From contig CAZTII010000011.1 of the NCBI GenBank assembly GCA_964613305.1, positions 1 through 41,037 on the forward strand: a DNA stretch of 41,037 nt, read 5' to 3'. The notes beneath the pieces were generated by a model, which saw nothing but the letters and a program-made list of their open reading frames with translations, did not search any database and was not told the DNA's origin. Shown piece after piece: positions 1 through 8,483 of this stretch (positions are counted from its first letter, which is position 1; every line of letters starts with the position of its first letter). Source of the DNA: CAZTII01 sp964613305. Lineage in GTDB: Bacteria; Bacillota_I; Bacilli_A; Erysipelotrichales; Erysipelotrichaceae. The translations under genes were made by a program, and so were the position numbers.

Positions 1-91
1 CTATATTTTGATTTTTATCCTTTATTTTTCATTTGTGGGGTGTGAACAGTAACGGCGTAACAAAATATTATTTCATTTTCAAAAATAATGC

Positions 92-123
92 TTGCATTAG
101 AATATTCATTATGCTATTATAAT
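92..123 (+). promoter_or_regulatory. Promoter of the tRNA cluster
   Basis: TTGCAT at 92-97 is followed after 17 nt by TATTAT (115-120). An overlapping TATAAT at 118-123 would give a 20-nt spacer. Transcription would begin just before the first tRNA at 134. Nothing gene-like is visible in bases 1-91. Confidence 0.6.
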
Positions 124-133
124 ATAGCACTAC

Positions 134-209
134 GCCTAAATAGCTCAGCAGGCAGAGCAAACGGCTGTTAACCGTTAGGTCACAGGTTCGAGCCCTGTTT
201 TAGGCGCCA
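134..209 (+). tRNA. tRNA-Asn (anticodon GTT)
   Basis: A 76-nt cloverleaf with a perfect 7-bp acceptor stem (GCCTAAA/TTTAGGC). The anticodon stem AACGG/CCGTT carries the loop CTGTTAA with GTT at 167-169. The T-arm contains GGTTCGAGCC, and the 3' CCA is encoded (207-209). It is the first of three tRNAs in a plus-strand cluster. Confidence 0.96.
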
Positions 210-217
210 TTTTTTTT

Positions 218-294
218 GGCTCGTTGGTGAAGCGGTTTAACACAGCGCCCTTTCACGGCGTCATTCACGGGTTCGAATCCCGTACGAGTCACCA
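218..294 (+). tRNA. tRNA-Glu (anticodon TTC)
   Basis: A 77-nt cloverleaf with acceptor stem GGCTCGT/ACGAGTC (one G-U pair). The anticodon stem GCGCC/GGCGT holds the loop CTTTCAC with TTC at 252-254. The T-loop is GGTTCGAATCC and CCA is encoded. It lies 8 nt after tRNA-Asn, so the two are surely co-transcribed. Confidence 0.96.
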
Positions 295-306
295 TTTGCT
301 TGATAG

Positions 307-330
307 ACCCTATTAAAGGGTTTTCTTTCT
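307..330 (+). terminator. Weak hairpin plus T-rich tract between tRNA-Glu and tRNA-Lys
   Basis: ACCCT/AGGGT form a 5-bp stem with a 5-nt loop, followed by a T-rich run. It may partly terminate the first two tRNAs or serve as a processing element. The stem is short, so termination may be inefficient. Confidence 0.4.
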
Positions 331-338
331 TATAGAAT

Positions 339-414
339 GATTCCTTAGCTCAGCCGGTAGAGCAACTGACTCTTAATCAGTGGGTCTGGGGTTCGATTCC
401 CCAAGGAATCACCA
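339..414 (+). tRNA. tRNA-Lys (anticodon CTT)
   Basis: A 76-nt cloverleaf with acceptor stem GATTCCT/AGGAATC. The anticodon stem ACTGA/TCAGT holds the loop CTCTTAA with CTT at 372-374. GGTTCGATTCC forms the T-loop and CCA is encoded. It reads AAG codons; a TTT-anticodon tRNA-Lys is expected elsewhere in the genome. Confidence 0.96.
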
Positions 415-425
415 CTATTCCACTT

Positions 426-449
426 AACTGCATACAATGCAGTTTTTTT
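426..449 (+). terminator. Rho-independent terminator of the tRNA cluster
   Basis: AACTGCAT and ATGCAGTT form a perfect 8-bp stem with a 3-nt loop, followed by seven T. It lies 12 nt after tRNA-Lys. Confidence 0.85.
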
Positions 450-500
450 ATGTCTACATAAATAAATAATAAAAAATAAAAAAAAAAATAAAAAAATAAT

Positions 501-528
501 AAAAAAAAACGATAAGAATAATCTTATC
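501..528 (-). terminator. Terminator of the GNAT gene
   Basis: On the minus strand GATAAGA/TCTTATC form a 7-bp stem with a 4-nt loop, followed by about nine T. The stem starts at the stop codon of the acetyltransferase gene. The adjoining bases 450-510 are simple A/T-rich sequence. Confidence 0.8.
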
Positions 529-1444
529 AAAAAAATTCATTAATATAATTTGGTTTACTACTATTTTCAAAAAATTCACGTAAACTGGACACATTTGTTT
601 GATATAAGCGATTAAATAAATCATAATCATTAATCTTTGCCATCATAAATCCAACTTCTTCTGCTTTAACTTCAGGATACAATATCGATAAATCTTCAAA
701 TTCACTCGTATGCAATTCAACAATAGCACGATATTGAAGAGCTAAATTCAATAATTTACTCAAACCAATCGTATCAAAATAAATACATTCTTCTAAAATC
801 GCAACACTTTGCTCTACACGCATTAATGCATAGGCCGATAAATTACCATGAGCATCATAATATCCTAATACTCTGCCTCTTGTTTTCGCTAATTCATTTT
901 TAATTCGTTGAAATGATTTTGATGTTCGAATATAAAAGCCCGTAAATCGCTTCATTGCTTTACTATAACACCTCAATAAATCATCATTTGAAACATCATA
1001 TGAACATCCATCATTAGAACAATATTTAATATTATCTCTAGTAAAACGATATTTTTTATGAAAATAAACCATTTCAAATCCATATGGAATGTATAAGTGA
1101 GTATCATATGCTTGAATGAGCGTAATCAATTCTTGATGAGCACACGCATCCAACATCACTTCCATCATATTACGCATATACCCTTGATTACGAAACTCTT
1201 CCATGGTCGCAACACCAACAATCATCGACGTCGCCAACACTTTGCCATTCAACATCATTTCATGTTGATAACGTTGCGCTGAAGAGACAATATGTTCCCC
1301 TTCCCATTGCACCCATGTATTTTTATTAGTATATACTTCATCAAAAAAATAGCGGATGTAATCTTTGCTTTCCTGAGGAAAACATTGAAGCCACATTTCC
1401 TCTACCGTTTCCTTATCACTATCCCTCGCAATTCTAATCATCAT
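527..1444 (-). CDS. GNAT family N-acetyltransferase (Eis-like)
   Basis: This 305-residue protein has an N-terminal GNAT fold with the acetyl-CoA-binding signature EFRNQGYMRNMM (Q/R-x-x-G-x-G/A type) about 80-95 residues in. A longer C-terminal region follows, as in Eis-type two-domain acetyltransferases. It probably moves an acetyl group from acetyl-CoA to an amine; the substrate cannot be read from the sequence. The start overlaps the stop of the upstream DUF2156 gene by 4 nt (ATGA), with AAGGAG just upstream, so the pair is translationally coupled. ATG at 1444 or the next codon (1441) could be the true start; the second is better spaced from the ribosome site. Confidence 0.82.
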   Translation of the reverse strand: MMIRIARDSDKETVEEMWLQCFPQESKDYIRYFFDEVYTNKNTWVQWEGEHIVSSAQRYQHEMMLNGKVLATSMIVGVATMEEFRNQGYMRNMMEVMLDACAHQELITLIQAYDTHLYIPYGFEMVYFHKKYRFTRDNIKYCSNDGCSYDVSNDDLLRCYSKAMKRFTGFYIRTSKSFQRIKNELAKTRGRVLGYYDAHGNLSAYALMRVEQSVAILEECIYFDTIGLSKLLNLALQYRAIVELHTSEFEDLSILYPEVKAEEVGFMMAKINDYDLFNRLYQTNVSSLREFFENSSKPNYINEFF

Positions 1445-2352
1445 TCCACTCCTTTTTCACATAATCTAAATTTCTCAATTAAATACAATGGGTCATACGC
1501 TAACTTCGCTTGACGCAATGATTCATATCCCATATCATCTTCTCTATTCACATAGGTAAATTCACTACATTCATGTTGAAGCCATTCTTTTAATATCGCT
1601 TGATAAATTCCACGAAATGATTCATTCGCTTTTTCAATATTCTCTTGACACATATCACAAGAAACAACAGAACCAATCGCAATCGCTTCCACTTTCCCGT
1701 CGATGCGAAGTAAGCCACCACGTGCTTCTAAAAGTTCCATATTATCTAAAACCCTAAGCGTTCCTTCAACATCAGCTCTTAAAAATTCATCATCACTATC
1801 ACTATTCCACGAAGCTACAAATTCAATACAATCCATCACATTACTTTGATCAATACGCTCATACACGTAACGATCACCATATTCCTTATAAAAAGCATTC
1901 AAATGATTTCTTTTCTTTTGTAATTTCTTCCCTTTAAAATCAATTAGACGTGCCACTTCATACACATAATCAGCACTTTGACGCAAACTACATTGCTGAT
2001 ACTGTGGATAAATCGATAACACTTTCTCCACTTCTTTCTTTGTGAAACAACTTAAAACAAATGGATGTTGGTAGTGATCAAAAATACTTTTCGCATGGCG
2101 TATAGCACTTGTAAATAATTCTTCCTCACAAAGTGGCATATACAAAAACAATGTTCCTTGATGTATTCCCAACAACAACAAATAACCATCTTTTTCCACA
2201 TAAAATAATGGATATAATTCATTCCAATTCATTAAATTTACTATATTATGATTGCTTTCAACGTACTTTGTTTTACGCAAATATTTTTTTAAAAGTTCAA
2301 TATCATCCGTTGTAACAATCTTAAAGTCATCCTCAATTTCGCCAACTTCCAT
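1441..2352 (-). CDS. DUF2156 / phosphatidylglycerol-lysyltransferase-like GNAT-fold protein
   Basis: About 303 residues. The sequence resembles DUF2156 (LPG_synthase_C-like) proteins: a core beginning FKIVTTDDIELLKKYLRK, a MNWNELYPLFYVEKDGYLLLL segment and a C-terminal DDMGYESLRQAKLAYDP block with K-L-A-Y near the end. There is no membrane domain, so it is the soluble form. These proteins have a duplicated acetyltransferase fold and are thought to transfer an aminoacyl or acyl group; the substrate is unknown. The start is uncertain. The frame is open up to 2385, none of the candidate ATG/GTG/TTG codons has a good ribosome site, and translation is probably coupled to the preceding small gene, whose stop lies at 2333-2335. 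Confidence 0.75.
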   Translation of the reverse strand: MEVGEIEDDFKIVTTDDIELLKKYLRKTKYVESNHNIVNLMNWNELYPLFYVEKDGYLLLLGIHQGTLFLYMPLCEEELFTSAIRHAKSIFDHYQHPFVLSCFTKKEVEKVLSIYPQYQQCSLRQSADYVYEVARLIDFKGKKLQKKRNHLNAFYKEYGDRYVYERIDQSNVMDCIEFVASWNSDSDDEFLRADVEGTLRVLDNMELLEARGGLLRIDGKVEAIAIGSVVSCDMCQENIEKANESFRGIYQAILKEWLQHECSEFTYVNREDDMGYESLRQAKLAYDPLYLIEKFRLCEKGVE

Positions 2353-2611
2353 CACTACTTTCACTTTCATCTGTCGCATCCACAACTTTTAAATTCGCAA
2401 CTGGTTTTTCAATATCATCGTCATCAACAATTACTGTATCGCGATATACCGGTTCTTCACGGCGTTCAGTATATTCTCTTTTAATTGAAAACGAGCGAAA
2501 AATAGAAATACCAATTAAAACTACACCTAAAGCTAAAATAAAACTAAATAATTGAGGAAAGAATAATACTATCATCATAAATATCAAAAAAGGTGTTAAT
2601 CCACTTCTCAT
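2333..2611 (-). CDS. Small membrane protein, function unknown
   Basis: A 92-residue protein that I do not recognise. Residues 7-40 are strongly hydrophobic and could form one or two membrane segments. A basic stretch (RSFSIKREYTERREE) follows, then an acidic tail rich in D, E and S. The start is well supported: AGGAGG sits 8 nt before the ATG and a consensus-like promoter lies just upstream. It heads a three-gene unit with the DUF2156 and GNAT genes, overlapping the first. Confidence 0.7.
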   Translation of the reverse strand: MRSGLTPFLIFMMIVLFFPQLFSFILALGVVLIGISIFRSFSIKREYTERREEPVYRDTVIVDDDDIEKPVANLKVVDATDESESSDGSWRN

Positions 2612-2636
2612 CTTCCAAACCTCCTTGCCTAAAAAT

Positions 2637-2665
2637 ATTATACGTTTTTAACACTGTATTGCCAA
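2637..2665 (-). promoter_or_regulatory. Promoter of the small membrane protein/DUF2156/GNAT unit
   Basis: On the minus strand TTGGCA (2660-2665), a 17-nt spacer and TATAAT (2637-2642). It lies immediately after the whiA stop, so these genes need not depend on the rapZ operon. Confidence 0.75.
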
Positions 2666-2674
2666 GAAAATCAC

Positions 2675-3607
2675 TTAACATTTTTCATATAGTTCCTTAA
2701 TCTTATTAAATCGATGGTTTAATCCTGATTTACTAATTGTCGTTCCTGTTTCTTTTTCATACAACAAACACAAATCTTTTAGACTTTCTTCAGGATATTT
2801 TTGACGAAGTTCAATAATTTCTATCATTTTTTCATCACATAAATGTAATTTATTACTTTCAACAATTTTTTCAATCATTTCCATTTGTTTTTTAGCAGCT
2901 GTTTGAACCTTTACTTCATTAGCTAAATCACAGTTATCAATACGTTGAAGCGAATTAAAAAAATCACGTTGAATGCGATCATCCTCAAATACAAACAACT
3001 GTTCATACGAGCCGATACATCGTAAAAAATCACCTATTTTTTCAGCAACCTTAATATAAAGAACAAGTTTTTTACGTCGCTCAATCATTTTAAAGGTAAT
3101 ACCAAAGCGTGCTGCTTGTTTAATAATAAATTCAGCGTGGTCGTTTTTTTCACACACTATCTCCAAATGATAATTCGATTTTTTAGGCGAATTAACACTT
3201 CCGCTAGCACAAAAAGATCCAGCTAAATATGCACGAGCGCAACATTCTTTTTGAATAATCGAATATTGAGGATAATTTACCACGCCTTTGGGACTATACA
3301 AGCCACAGTACTGTAAAATATCCATCGTATGATTATAAACCCGTAAATATATAATTTGTGTTTTATTCAAATTCATCCGTTTTACTGATGATAATTCAAT
3401 ATCACAATTAAACGCTTCCTTAATCAACTTAACTATTAATTTTGCCACTGATAAATTTTCCGTTTTAAATACAAGAGAAGTACCATAACTAGAAAGAGAT
3501 AATGCTGAACACATTTGAATAAGAGCTGCTAAATGCGCTTTTTTACAACAATCTTTCATTTCACTAGCACTAACTTCTTGTTTTACTTCTTTTGTAAATG
3601 AGCTCAT
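2675..3607 (-). CDS. whiA: DNA-binding protein WhiA
   Basis: 310 residues, the usual length for WhiA. WhiA combines a LAGLIDADG-like domain, recognisable here as AYLAGSFCASGSVN near residues 128-141, with a C-terminal helix-turn-helix (SLKDLCLLYEKETGTTISKSGLNHRF). In Firmicutes it affects cell division and chromosome segregation; in actinomycetes it regulates sporulation. Its start overlaps the yvcK stop by 4 nt (ATGA), giving the classic rapZ-yvcK-whiA order. Confidence 0.96.
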   Translation of the reverse strand: MSSFTKEVKQEVSASEMKDCCKKAHLAALIQMCSALSLSSYGTSLVFKTENLSVAKLIVKLIKEAFNCDIELSSVKRMNLNKTQIIYLRVYNHTMDILQYCGLYSPKGVVNYPQYSIIQKECCARAYLAGSFCASGSVNSPKKSNYHLEIVCEKNDHAEFIIKQAARFGITFKMIERRKKLVLYIKVAEKIGDFLRCIGSYEQLFVFEDDRIQRDFFNSLQRIDNCDLANEVKVQTAAKKQMEMIEKIVESNKLHLCDEKMIEIIELRQKYPEESLKDLCLLYEKETGTTISKSGLNHRFNKIKELYEKC

Positions 3608-4563
3608 ACTTCCAACCCCTTCAACAACTCCACTACGGCCGATTTAATTTTAAACGAATCATGACGAACTAAACTATCATGAAAAGACAATAACGGCGTT
3701 TTTGTAACTTTACACAACATCATATCATTCGTAAACCTAACCGGTTCACTACCCATGTTTAAATAATTTTGACAAATTGATTCACTTATACACTCTGATG
3801 CCACAACAACTTCATCCACCGGAGCACCATGATCTAATAACGCATAATAATGGTCTGCCACTGTGTATCCATCCGTTTCACCAGGTTGACTCATCGCATT
3901 ACAAAAATACACCTTATACGCCTTGCTTTTCTTTAAAGCATCACGTATCTCTTCAATAATAATATTCGGCAATATACTAGTAAACAACGATCCAATTCCA
4001 TAAATAATTACATCCGCTTCTAAAATAGCATCAATCGCTTTCTTCGAAGCCTTCACATTCGTTTCATAAAAAACCTTTAAAATACGATTGTTTTCACGTG
4101 GAATATTATTTTCTCCTTTTGCAATCGTTCCATCATGCATCTTCGCACAAAGCGTTATAACCTCTGTCGTACTAGGAACAATATCACCTTTTACATTAAG
4201 TACCTTCGAAAGAATTTGAATACTTTCCGTAAAACTACCACATGTTTGTGTCAAGGCAACTAAGATTAGATTACCTAAATTATGACCCAATACATCCCTT
4301 TCACCACTAACTTCATCACTTGTAAAGCGATAATCCATCAAGTCACCTAATAATGTTTCACAACCAGAAAGAGCCAATAAATTACCACGAACATCCCCCA
4401 TAGCAGGCATATTAAACACTTGGCGAAGTCGACCTGTAGAACCACCATCATCCGCAACAGTCACAATTGCGGTAATATCAATATTTTCAATATGCTTTAT
4501 ACCACGCAAAATAGTTGATTGGCCATGTCCACCGCCAATCACCACAACTTTTTTCCTACCCAT
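3604..4563 (-). CDS. yvcK: YvcK / gluconeogenesis factor (CofD-like)
   Basis: 319 residues from the chosen start. The N-terminus KVVVIGGGHGQSTILRGIK is the nucleotide-sugar-binding loop of the YvcK/CofD-like family, followed by VADDGGSTGRLR and the conserved MGDVRGNLLAL segment. YvcK binds UDP-GlcNAc and is needed for growth on gluconeogenic carbon sources and normal cell shape. The frame stays open to 4677, but those 38 extra residues lie inside rapZ; ATG at 4563 matches the family N-terminus and overlaps the rapZ stop by 8 nt (ATGGGTAG), implying translational coupling. Confidence 0.96.
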   Translation of the reverse strand: MGRKKVVVIGGGHGQSTILRGIKHIENIDITAIVTVADDGGSTGRLRQVFNMPAMGDVRGNLLALSGCETLLGDLMDYRFTSDEVSGERDVLGHNLGNLILVALTQTCGSFTESIQILSKVLNVKGDIVPSTTEVITLCAKMHDGTIAKGENNIPRENNRILKVFYETNVKASKKAIDAILEADVIIYGIGSLFTSILPNIIIEEIRDALKKSKAYKVYFCNAMSQPGETDGYTVADHYYALLDHGAPVDEVVVASECISESICQNYLNMGSEPVRFTNDMMLCKVTKTPLLSFHDSLVRHDSFKIKSAVVELLKGLEV

Positions 4564-5416
4564 AAATCGGATCGACCTTATCTCGATGCTCTTTATAGCA
4601 ATTAAAACGATCTTGATAATAGGAATATAAATAATTGACAACCGATACGGAACGATGTTGCCCACCAGTACATCCAATCGCTAGCGTAAAGTGATTTTTT
4701 CCTTCACCTTCATATTGTTCAAATAAATAATCTAAAAAAGATGTGCATTGCGGTAAAAACTGTTGTGTTTTTTCATGATCAATCACATAACGATACACCG
4801 GTTCATCATCACCAGAAAATGGTCGCAATTCAACGTCCCAATACGGATTTGGTAAAAAGCGTACATCCAAAATCATATCCGCATCCATTGGAACACCATG
4901 TTTATAGCCAAAAGAAACGATACTAACAGAAAATGCTGGCTTATCAGCAATCGAGAAAAAACGTTCAACTTTAGCTTTTAATTCTTTAAACGATAAAAAA
5001 GTCGTATCAATCGTCACAATTTTTTCATCTTTATACTGTACAAACATGGAACGTTCAACCGCAATAGCTTCTTCCAATGTATTTACCGTATTACTAATCA
5101 ATAGCGGATGAGTACGGCGAGTCATGCGATAGCGATACAATAGCTGTTCATCACTAGCTTCTAAAAATAACACTTGTAAGCTCACCGTACTATTTTTAAA
5201 CGCCCTTAAAAACTCCGGAAAATCTTTCGACGATGTCGCCAGAGCTGTATTCAAAAAACGTGGATTAGTCGAATTTTCAATAACATCAATCAACGAAGAC
5301 AAAATTTGAACTGGAAATTGGTCAATACAATGATAACCCATGTCTTCTAAAATATTCGTCGCACTTGTCTTGCCAGCCCCTGACATTCCACTTACCAAAA
5401 CTACCTTTTTATTCAT
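4556..5416 (-). CDS. rapZ: RNase adapter / nucleotide-binding protein RapZ
   Basis: 286 residues, full length. A Walker A loop (GMSGAGKT, residues 9-16) and the C-terminal signature IGCTGGQHRSVSV identify RapZ/YvcJ. In enterobacteria RapZ guides RNase E to the GlmZ RNA and so controls glucosamine-6-phosphate synthase; in Firmicutes it is a GTP/ATP-binding protein of less certain role. It is the first gene of rapZ-yvcK-whiA, and AGAGGTG precedes the ATG. Confidence 0.96.
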   Translation of the reverse strand: MNKKVVLVSGMSGAGKTSATNILEDMGYHCIDQFPVQILSSLIDVIENSTNPRFLNTALATSSKDFPEFLRAFKNSTVSLQVLFLEASDEQLLYRYRMTRRTHPLLISNTVNTLEEAIAVERSMFVQYKDEKIVTIDTTFLSFKELKAKVERFFSIADKPAFSVSIVSFGYKHGVPMDADMILDVRFLPNPYWDVELRPFSGDDEPVYRYVIDHEKTQQFLPQCTSFLDYLFEQYEGEGKNHFTLAIGCTGGQHRSVSVVNYLYSYYQDRFNCYKEHRDKVDPIYG

Positions 5417-5433
5417 AAAGTCACCTCTCTTAA

Positions 5434-5462
5434 TTTTATCAAATTATTACAGTACTGCCAAT
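5434..5462 (-). promoter_or_regulatory. Promoter of rapZ-yvcK-whiA
   Basis: On the minus strand TTGGCA (5457-5462), a 17-nt spacer and TAAAAT (5434-5439), about 20 nt before the rapZ ATG. It uses the same -35 hexamer as the promoter at 2637-2665. Confidence 0.75.
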
Positions 5463-5467
5463 AGATG

Positions 5468-5490
5468 AAAAAAGATGTCACTTAACATCC
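5468..5490 (-). terminator. Terminator of the TagO/WecA-like gene
   Basis: GATGT/ACATC form a 5-bp stem with a 6-nt loop, followed by six T on the minus strand. The stem includes the last codons and stop of the gene. It separates this gene from the rapZ promoter. Confidence 0.6.
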
Positions 5491-6572
5491 GTTATATTTT
5501 CTTCTTTTTTCTTTTGAAATGTAATTCTTCTAAACAAACCCATCAAAGGATGGAATTTAGAATTAATCATTCCCGTCTTCTCAATAAATAATTCCGCTAC
5601 AACGATTAAAACAAATGTTACAATCGCTCCTACTTTCGGATTAAAATAAAGTAAAATGGCACTACCACCAAACAATATCGTCACCACATACAATAATAAA
5701 ACCGTATTACGATGACCTAAATTCAATTGATACATTAATATGTGATGAAGATGACCACGATCCGCTTCAGAAATTTTTTGACCTTTTAATTTACGGCGAA
5801 CAATCGCAATCAATGTATCCGCAATTGGAACAAAACAAACTAAAATAGGAAAACTTAATGTAATCATCGTCGTTGTTTTAAAGCCCAAAAGTGAGATACA
5901 AGCGATAAGAAAGCCTAAAAATTGTGCACCACAATCCCCTAAGAAAATACTAGCAGGATGAAAATTATATGGTAAGAAACCTAACAGAGAGCCTGCCGCA
6001 ATAAGAGAAAGAATACATATATCACGACGTCCCATAAAATAACCTAAGACACCAATAGTACATACAACGATAAATGATATACCAGTAGATAATCCATCCA
6101 AGCCATCAATCAAATTAATCGCATTGGTAACCCCAACAATCCATACAAACGATACAAAACCACAAAAATATGGATTCGTTATAACAATATTAAACGGTAA
6201 ATTAATTGTGGTTAAATACACATTACCAATAAACAACACAATCAATGCCCCTGCTACTTCAAATCCTAGTTTGATTACTGGTTTTAAAGAAAAAATATCA
6301 TCCAATAAGCCACCAATAAACACAAACAAACCACCTAACAAAATACCATTTATTTTATCATCAGCTTGCACCCAAATAGCCATCGAAATATAAAACGCTA
6401 TAAATACTGCTACACCACCCATACGAACAATCTTACCTTCATGGACCGTCCGATGATTTTCTTCAGCATAAATTCCAAGCTTAAAGCCAACCATTTTACT
6501 AAGAGGAACTAAAACAAATGAGATTACCAGTGGAACGACAAAATAAGGCAATGCTCCTATGATTAAATTCAC
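5478..6572 (-). CDS. tagO: TagO/WecA-type undecaprenyl-phosphate sugar-1-phosphate transferase
   Basis: About 364 residues with ten or so hydrophobic segments: a polyprenyl-phosphate N-acetylhexosamine-1-phosphate transferase of the MraY/WecA superfamily. Visible signatures are VRMGGVAVF near the N-terminus, the Mg-binding GGLLDDIFSLKP, NAINLIDGLDGLSTG, FLGDCGAQFLGF and the cytoplasmic HLHHIL motif. It would load GlcNAc-1-phosphate from UDP-GlcNAc onto undecaprenyl phosphate at the membrane, starting wall polymer or polysaccharide synthesis. I chose GTG at 6572 because AGAGGTGA lies 5 nt upstream; a TTG at 6590 would add six residues. Both ends are isolated by a promoter and a terminator. Confidence 0.9.
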   Translation of the reverse strand: MNLIIGALPYFVVPLVISFVLVPLSKMVGFKLGIYAEENHRTVHEGKIVRMGGVAVFIAFYISMAIWVQADDKINGILLGGLFVFIGGLLDDIFSLKPVIKLGFEVAGALIVLFIGNVYLTTINLPFNIVITNPYFCGFVSFVWIVGVTNAINLIDGLDGLSTGISFIVVCTIGVLGYFMGRRDICILSLIAAGSLLGFLPYNFHPASIFLGDCGAQFLGFLIACISLLGFKTTTMITLSFPILVCFVPIADTLIAIVRRKLKGQKISEADRGHLHHILMYQLNLGHRNTVLLLYVVTILFGGSAILLYFNPKVGAIVTFVLIVVAELFIEKTGMINSKFHPLMGLFRRITFQKKKEENITDVK

Positions 6573-6598
6573 GATTTCACCTCTTTTCAATCTCGAGT

Positions 6599-6607
6599 AT
6601 TATACCA
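6599..6607 (-). promoter_or_regulatory. Extended -10 promoter of the TagO/WecA-like gene
   Basis: TGG-TATAAT on the minus strand, 27 nt upstream of the GTG start. No good -35 hexamer is seen at the expected distance, as is common for extended -10 promoters. Confidence 0.5.
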
Positions 6608-6669
6608 TAATCAATGATATATTCGCTACTCAGTTTTATCATACTATAAAACATCAATAAAATGGTTTT

Positions 6670-7872
6670 TTAATCTGTAAACGTATATACTTCTTCTTTT
6701 ATAATCGCTAAATTTTCGCTCGACGGATTACGTAAAGCACGTACAATCCATTGTCCAATTTTAACGAAGTCAGCTTCTTTATATCCTTTTGTCGTCATTG
6801 CAGCACTTCCTAAACGAATACCACTAGTAACAAATGGTTTTTCTGGATCAAAAGGAATCGTATTTTTATTACATGTGATATGAATTTCATCTAAAATATG
6901 TTCTGCTTCTTTACCAGTTAAACCAACAGAACTCTTCACATCCACCAACAACAAATGGTTATCACTACCACCAGAAACAACTCTAAACCCTTCTGATTGT
7001 AAGGTTTTTGATAAAGCCTGAATGTTCAATAACACTTGGTTACTATACTCTTTAAATTCTTCTTGTAACGCCTCATAAAAACAAACTGCTTTCGCCGCAA
7101 TAATGTGCATTAATGGACCACCTTGAATTCCAGGAAACACCGCTTTATCTAATGCTGCCGCATATTCTTTTTTACACAATACTAATCCACCACGAGGACC
7201 ACGCAATGTTTTATGCGTCGTACTAGTCACAAAATCAGCATAAGGAACTGGAGAAGGATGATGACCAGTAGCAACCAAACCAGCAATATGAGCCATATCA
7301 ACCATCAAATAAGCACCGACTTCATCCGCAATCGCTCTAAAACGTTTAAAATCCAACTCGCGTGGATAAGCACTAGCACCAACAACAATCATCTTTGGCA
7401 TCACTTCTTTTGCGATTGATAATACATCATCATAATCAATCATTTCTGTTTCACGGTTTACACCGTAACTATGAAAATCATACAATTTGCCCGAGAAATT
7501 CAAATGATGACCATGAGTTAAATGTCCACCACTACTTAAATCCATCCCTAATATTTTATCGCCTACATTAAGAACACTCATATAAACAGCCATATTTGCT
7601 TGAGATCCGCTATGAGGTTGAACATTGGCATGTTCTGCATCAAATAACGTACATGCACGTTCAATCGCTAATTGTTCCACAACATCCACACATTGACAAC
7701 CACCATAATAACGTTTGTTTGGATAACCTTCAGCGTATTTGTTCGTTAAAAGTGAACCAGCTGCTTCACGAACATCATCAGAAACAAAATTTTCTGAAGC
7801 AATTAATTCAATATTGTGGTGTTGACGGTCGCTTTCCATTGTAATAGCTTGTAATAGTTGTATATCTTTCAT
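6670..7872 (-). CDS. glyA: Serine hydroxymethyltransferase
   Basis: 400 residues, slightly shorter than the usual 410-420. It converts serine and tetrahydrofolate to glycine and 5,10-methylene-tetrahydrofolate using PLP. The PLP-lysine motif VTSTTHKTLRGPRGG is present, as are YAEGYPNKRYYGGC near residue 50 and HSGSQANMAVY. It is the last gene of tdk-prfA-prmC-tsaC-glyA and overlaps tsaC by 4 nt. Linkage of prfA/prmC to glyA through a tsaC-like gene is a known Firmicutes arrangement. No clear terminator follows. Confidence 0.97.
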   Translation of the reverse strand: MKDIQLLQAITMESDRQHHNIELIASENFVSDDVREAAGSLLTNKYAEGYPNKRYYGGCQCVDVVEQLAIERACTLFDAEHANVQPHSGSQANMAVYMSVLNVGDKILGMDLSSGGHLTHGHHLNFSGKLYDFHSYGVNRETEMIDYDDVLSIAKEVMPKMIVVGASAYPRELDFKRFRAIADEVGAYLMVDMAHIAGLVATGHHPSPVPYADFVTSTTHKTLRGPRGGLVLCKKEYAAALDKAVFPGIQGGPLMHIIAAKAVCFYEALQEEFKEYSNQVLLNIQALSKTLQSEGFRVVSGGSDNHLLLVDVKSSVGLTGKEAEHILDEIHITCNKNTIPFDPEKPFVTSGIRLGSAAMTTKGYKEADFVKIGQWIVRALRNPSSENLAIIKEEVYTFTD

Positions 7873-8477
7873 CGATTTCCCTCCAAGATTTTCATAATCT
7901 TTTCCTTCGTTATCGCGCCTTCTCTAAGTATTGTAAGTTCATTCTTCGTACAATCAATAATTGTACTAGCCAATCCATCTCGATGAATTCCATCGATAAT
8001 GTAATCAACTTTATCACCAAGTCGTTCATTAATCTGTTGACCATTTTGACACACTGGCTCACCACTACTATTAGCACTCGTCAAACATAATGGAACACCA
8101 ACTTCATCAATCATCTGATTAATAAAAGGCATATCAATCATGCGGATTGCTAAGGTATCAAAACCAAGACTTACCCAATCCGCAACTTCTTCTTGTTTTT
8201 TCAATACTAATGTAATCGCACCAGGCAATAACTTCTTAAACAGTTCTTCACTATATAGATCAAAAGAAACGAGTGTTGACGCTTGTAAAAAACTACTAAC
8301 TATCAGTGGTAGTGGTTTATTTTCTGGTCTAGACTTTGCTTCACGTAATCGTTTAACACTACGTTCACTGTCACAACGACAAGCTAAACCATATACTGTA
8401 TCCGTTTCAAACGCAACAATGCCGCCCTCTTTTAAAATACGTGCTGCTTCCGCAATATTTGTTCCTACTATCGCCAT
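7869..8477 (-). CDS. tsaC: L-threonylcarbamoyladenylate synthase (short TsaC type)
   Basis: 202 residues of the YrdC/Sua5 superfamily without the extra C-terminal Sua5 domain, hence TsaC-type. It makes threonylcarbamoyl-AMP from threonine, bicarbonate and ATP for the t6A37 modification of ANN-decoding tRNAs. Family motifs: GGIVAFETDTVYGLAC near residues 18-33, SRPENKPLPLIV (the KxR-type nucleotide site) and CLTSANSSGEPVC. It sits 6 nt after prmC and overlaps glyA. Confidence 0.94.
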   Translation of the reverse strand: MAIVGTNIAEAARILKEGGIVAFETDTVYGLACRCDSERSVKRLREAKSRPENKPLPLIVSSFLQASTLVSFDLYSEELFKKLLPGAITLVLKKQEEVADWVSLGFDTLAIRMIDMPFINQMIDEVGVPLCLTSANSSGEPVCQNGQQINERLGDKVDYIIDGIHRDGLASTIIDCTKNELTILREGAITKEKIMKILEGNR

Positions 8478-8483
8478 AATACC

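Noticed and set aside
345..530. Minus-strand hydrophobic open frame over tRNA-Lys
   Set aside because: It is created by translating the tRNA and A/T-rich spacer; the long run of F, I and L comes from poly-A/T sequence.
4564..4677. 38 extra residues before YvcK
   Set aside because: They lie within rapZ in another frame; the family N-terminus begins at 4563.
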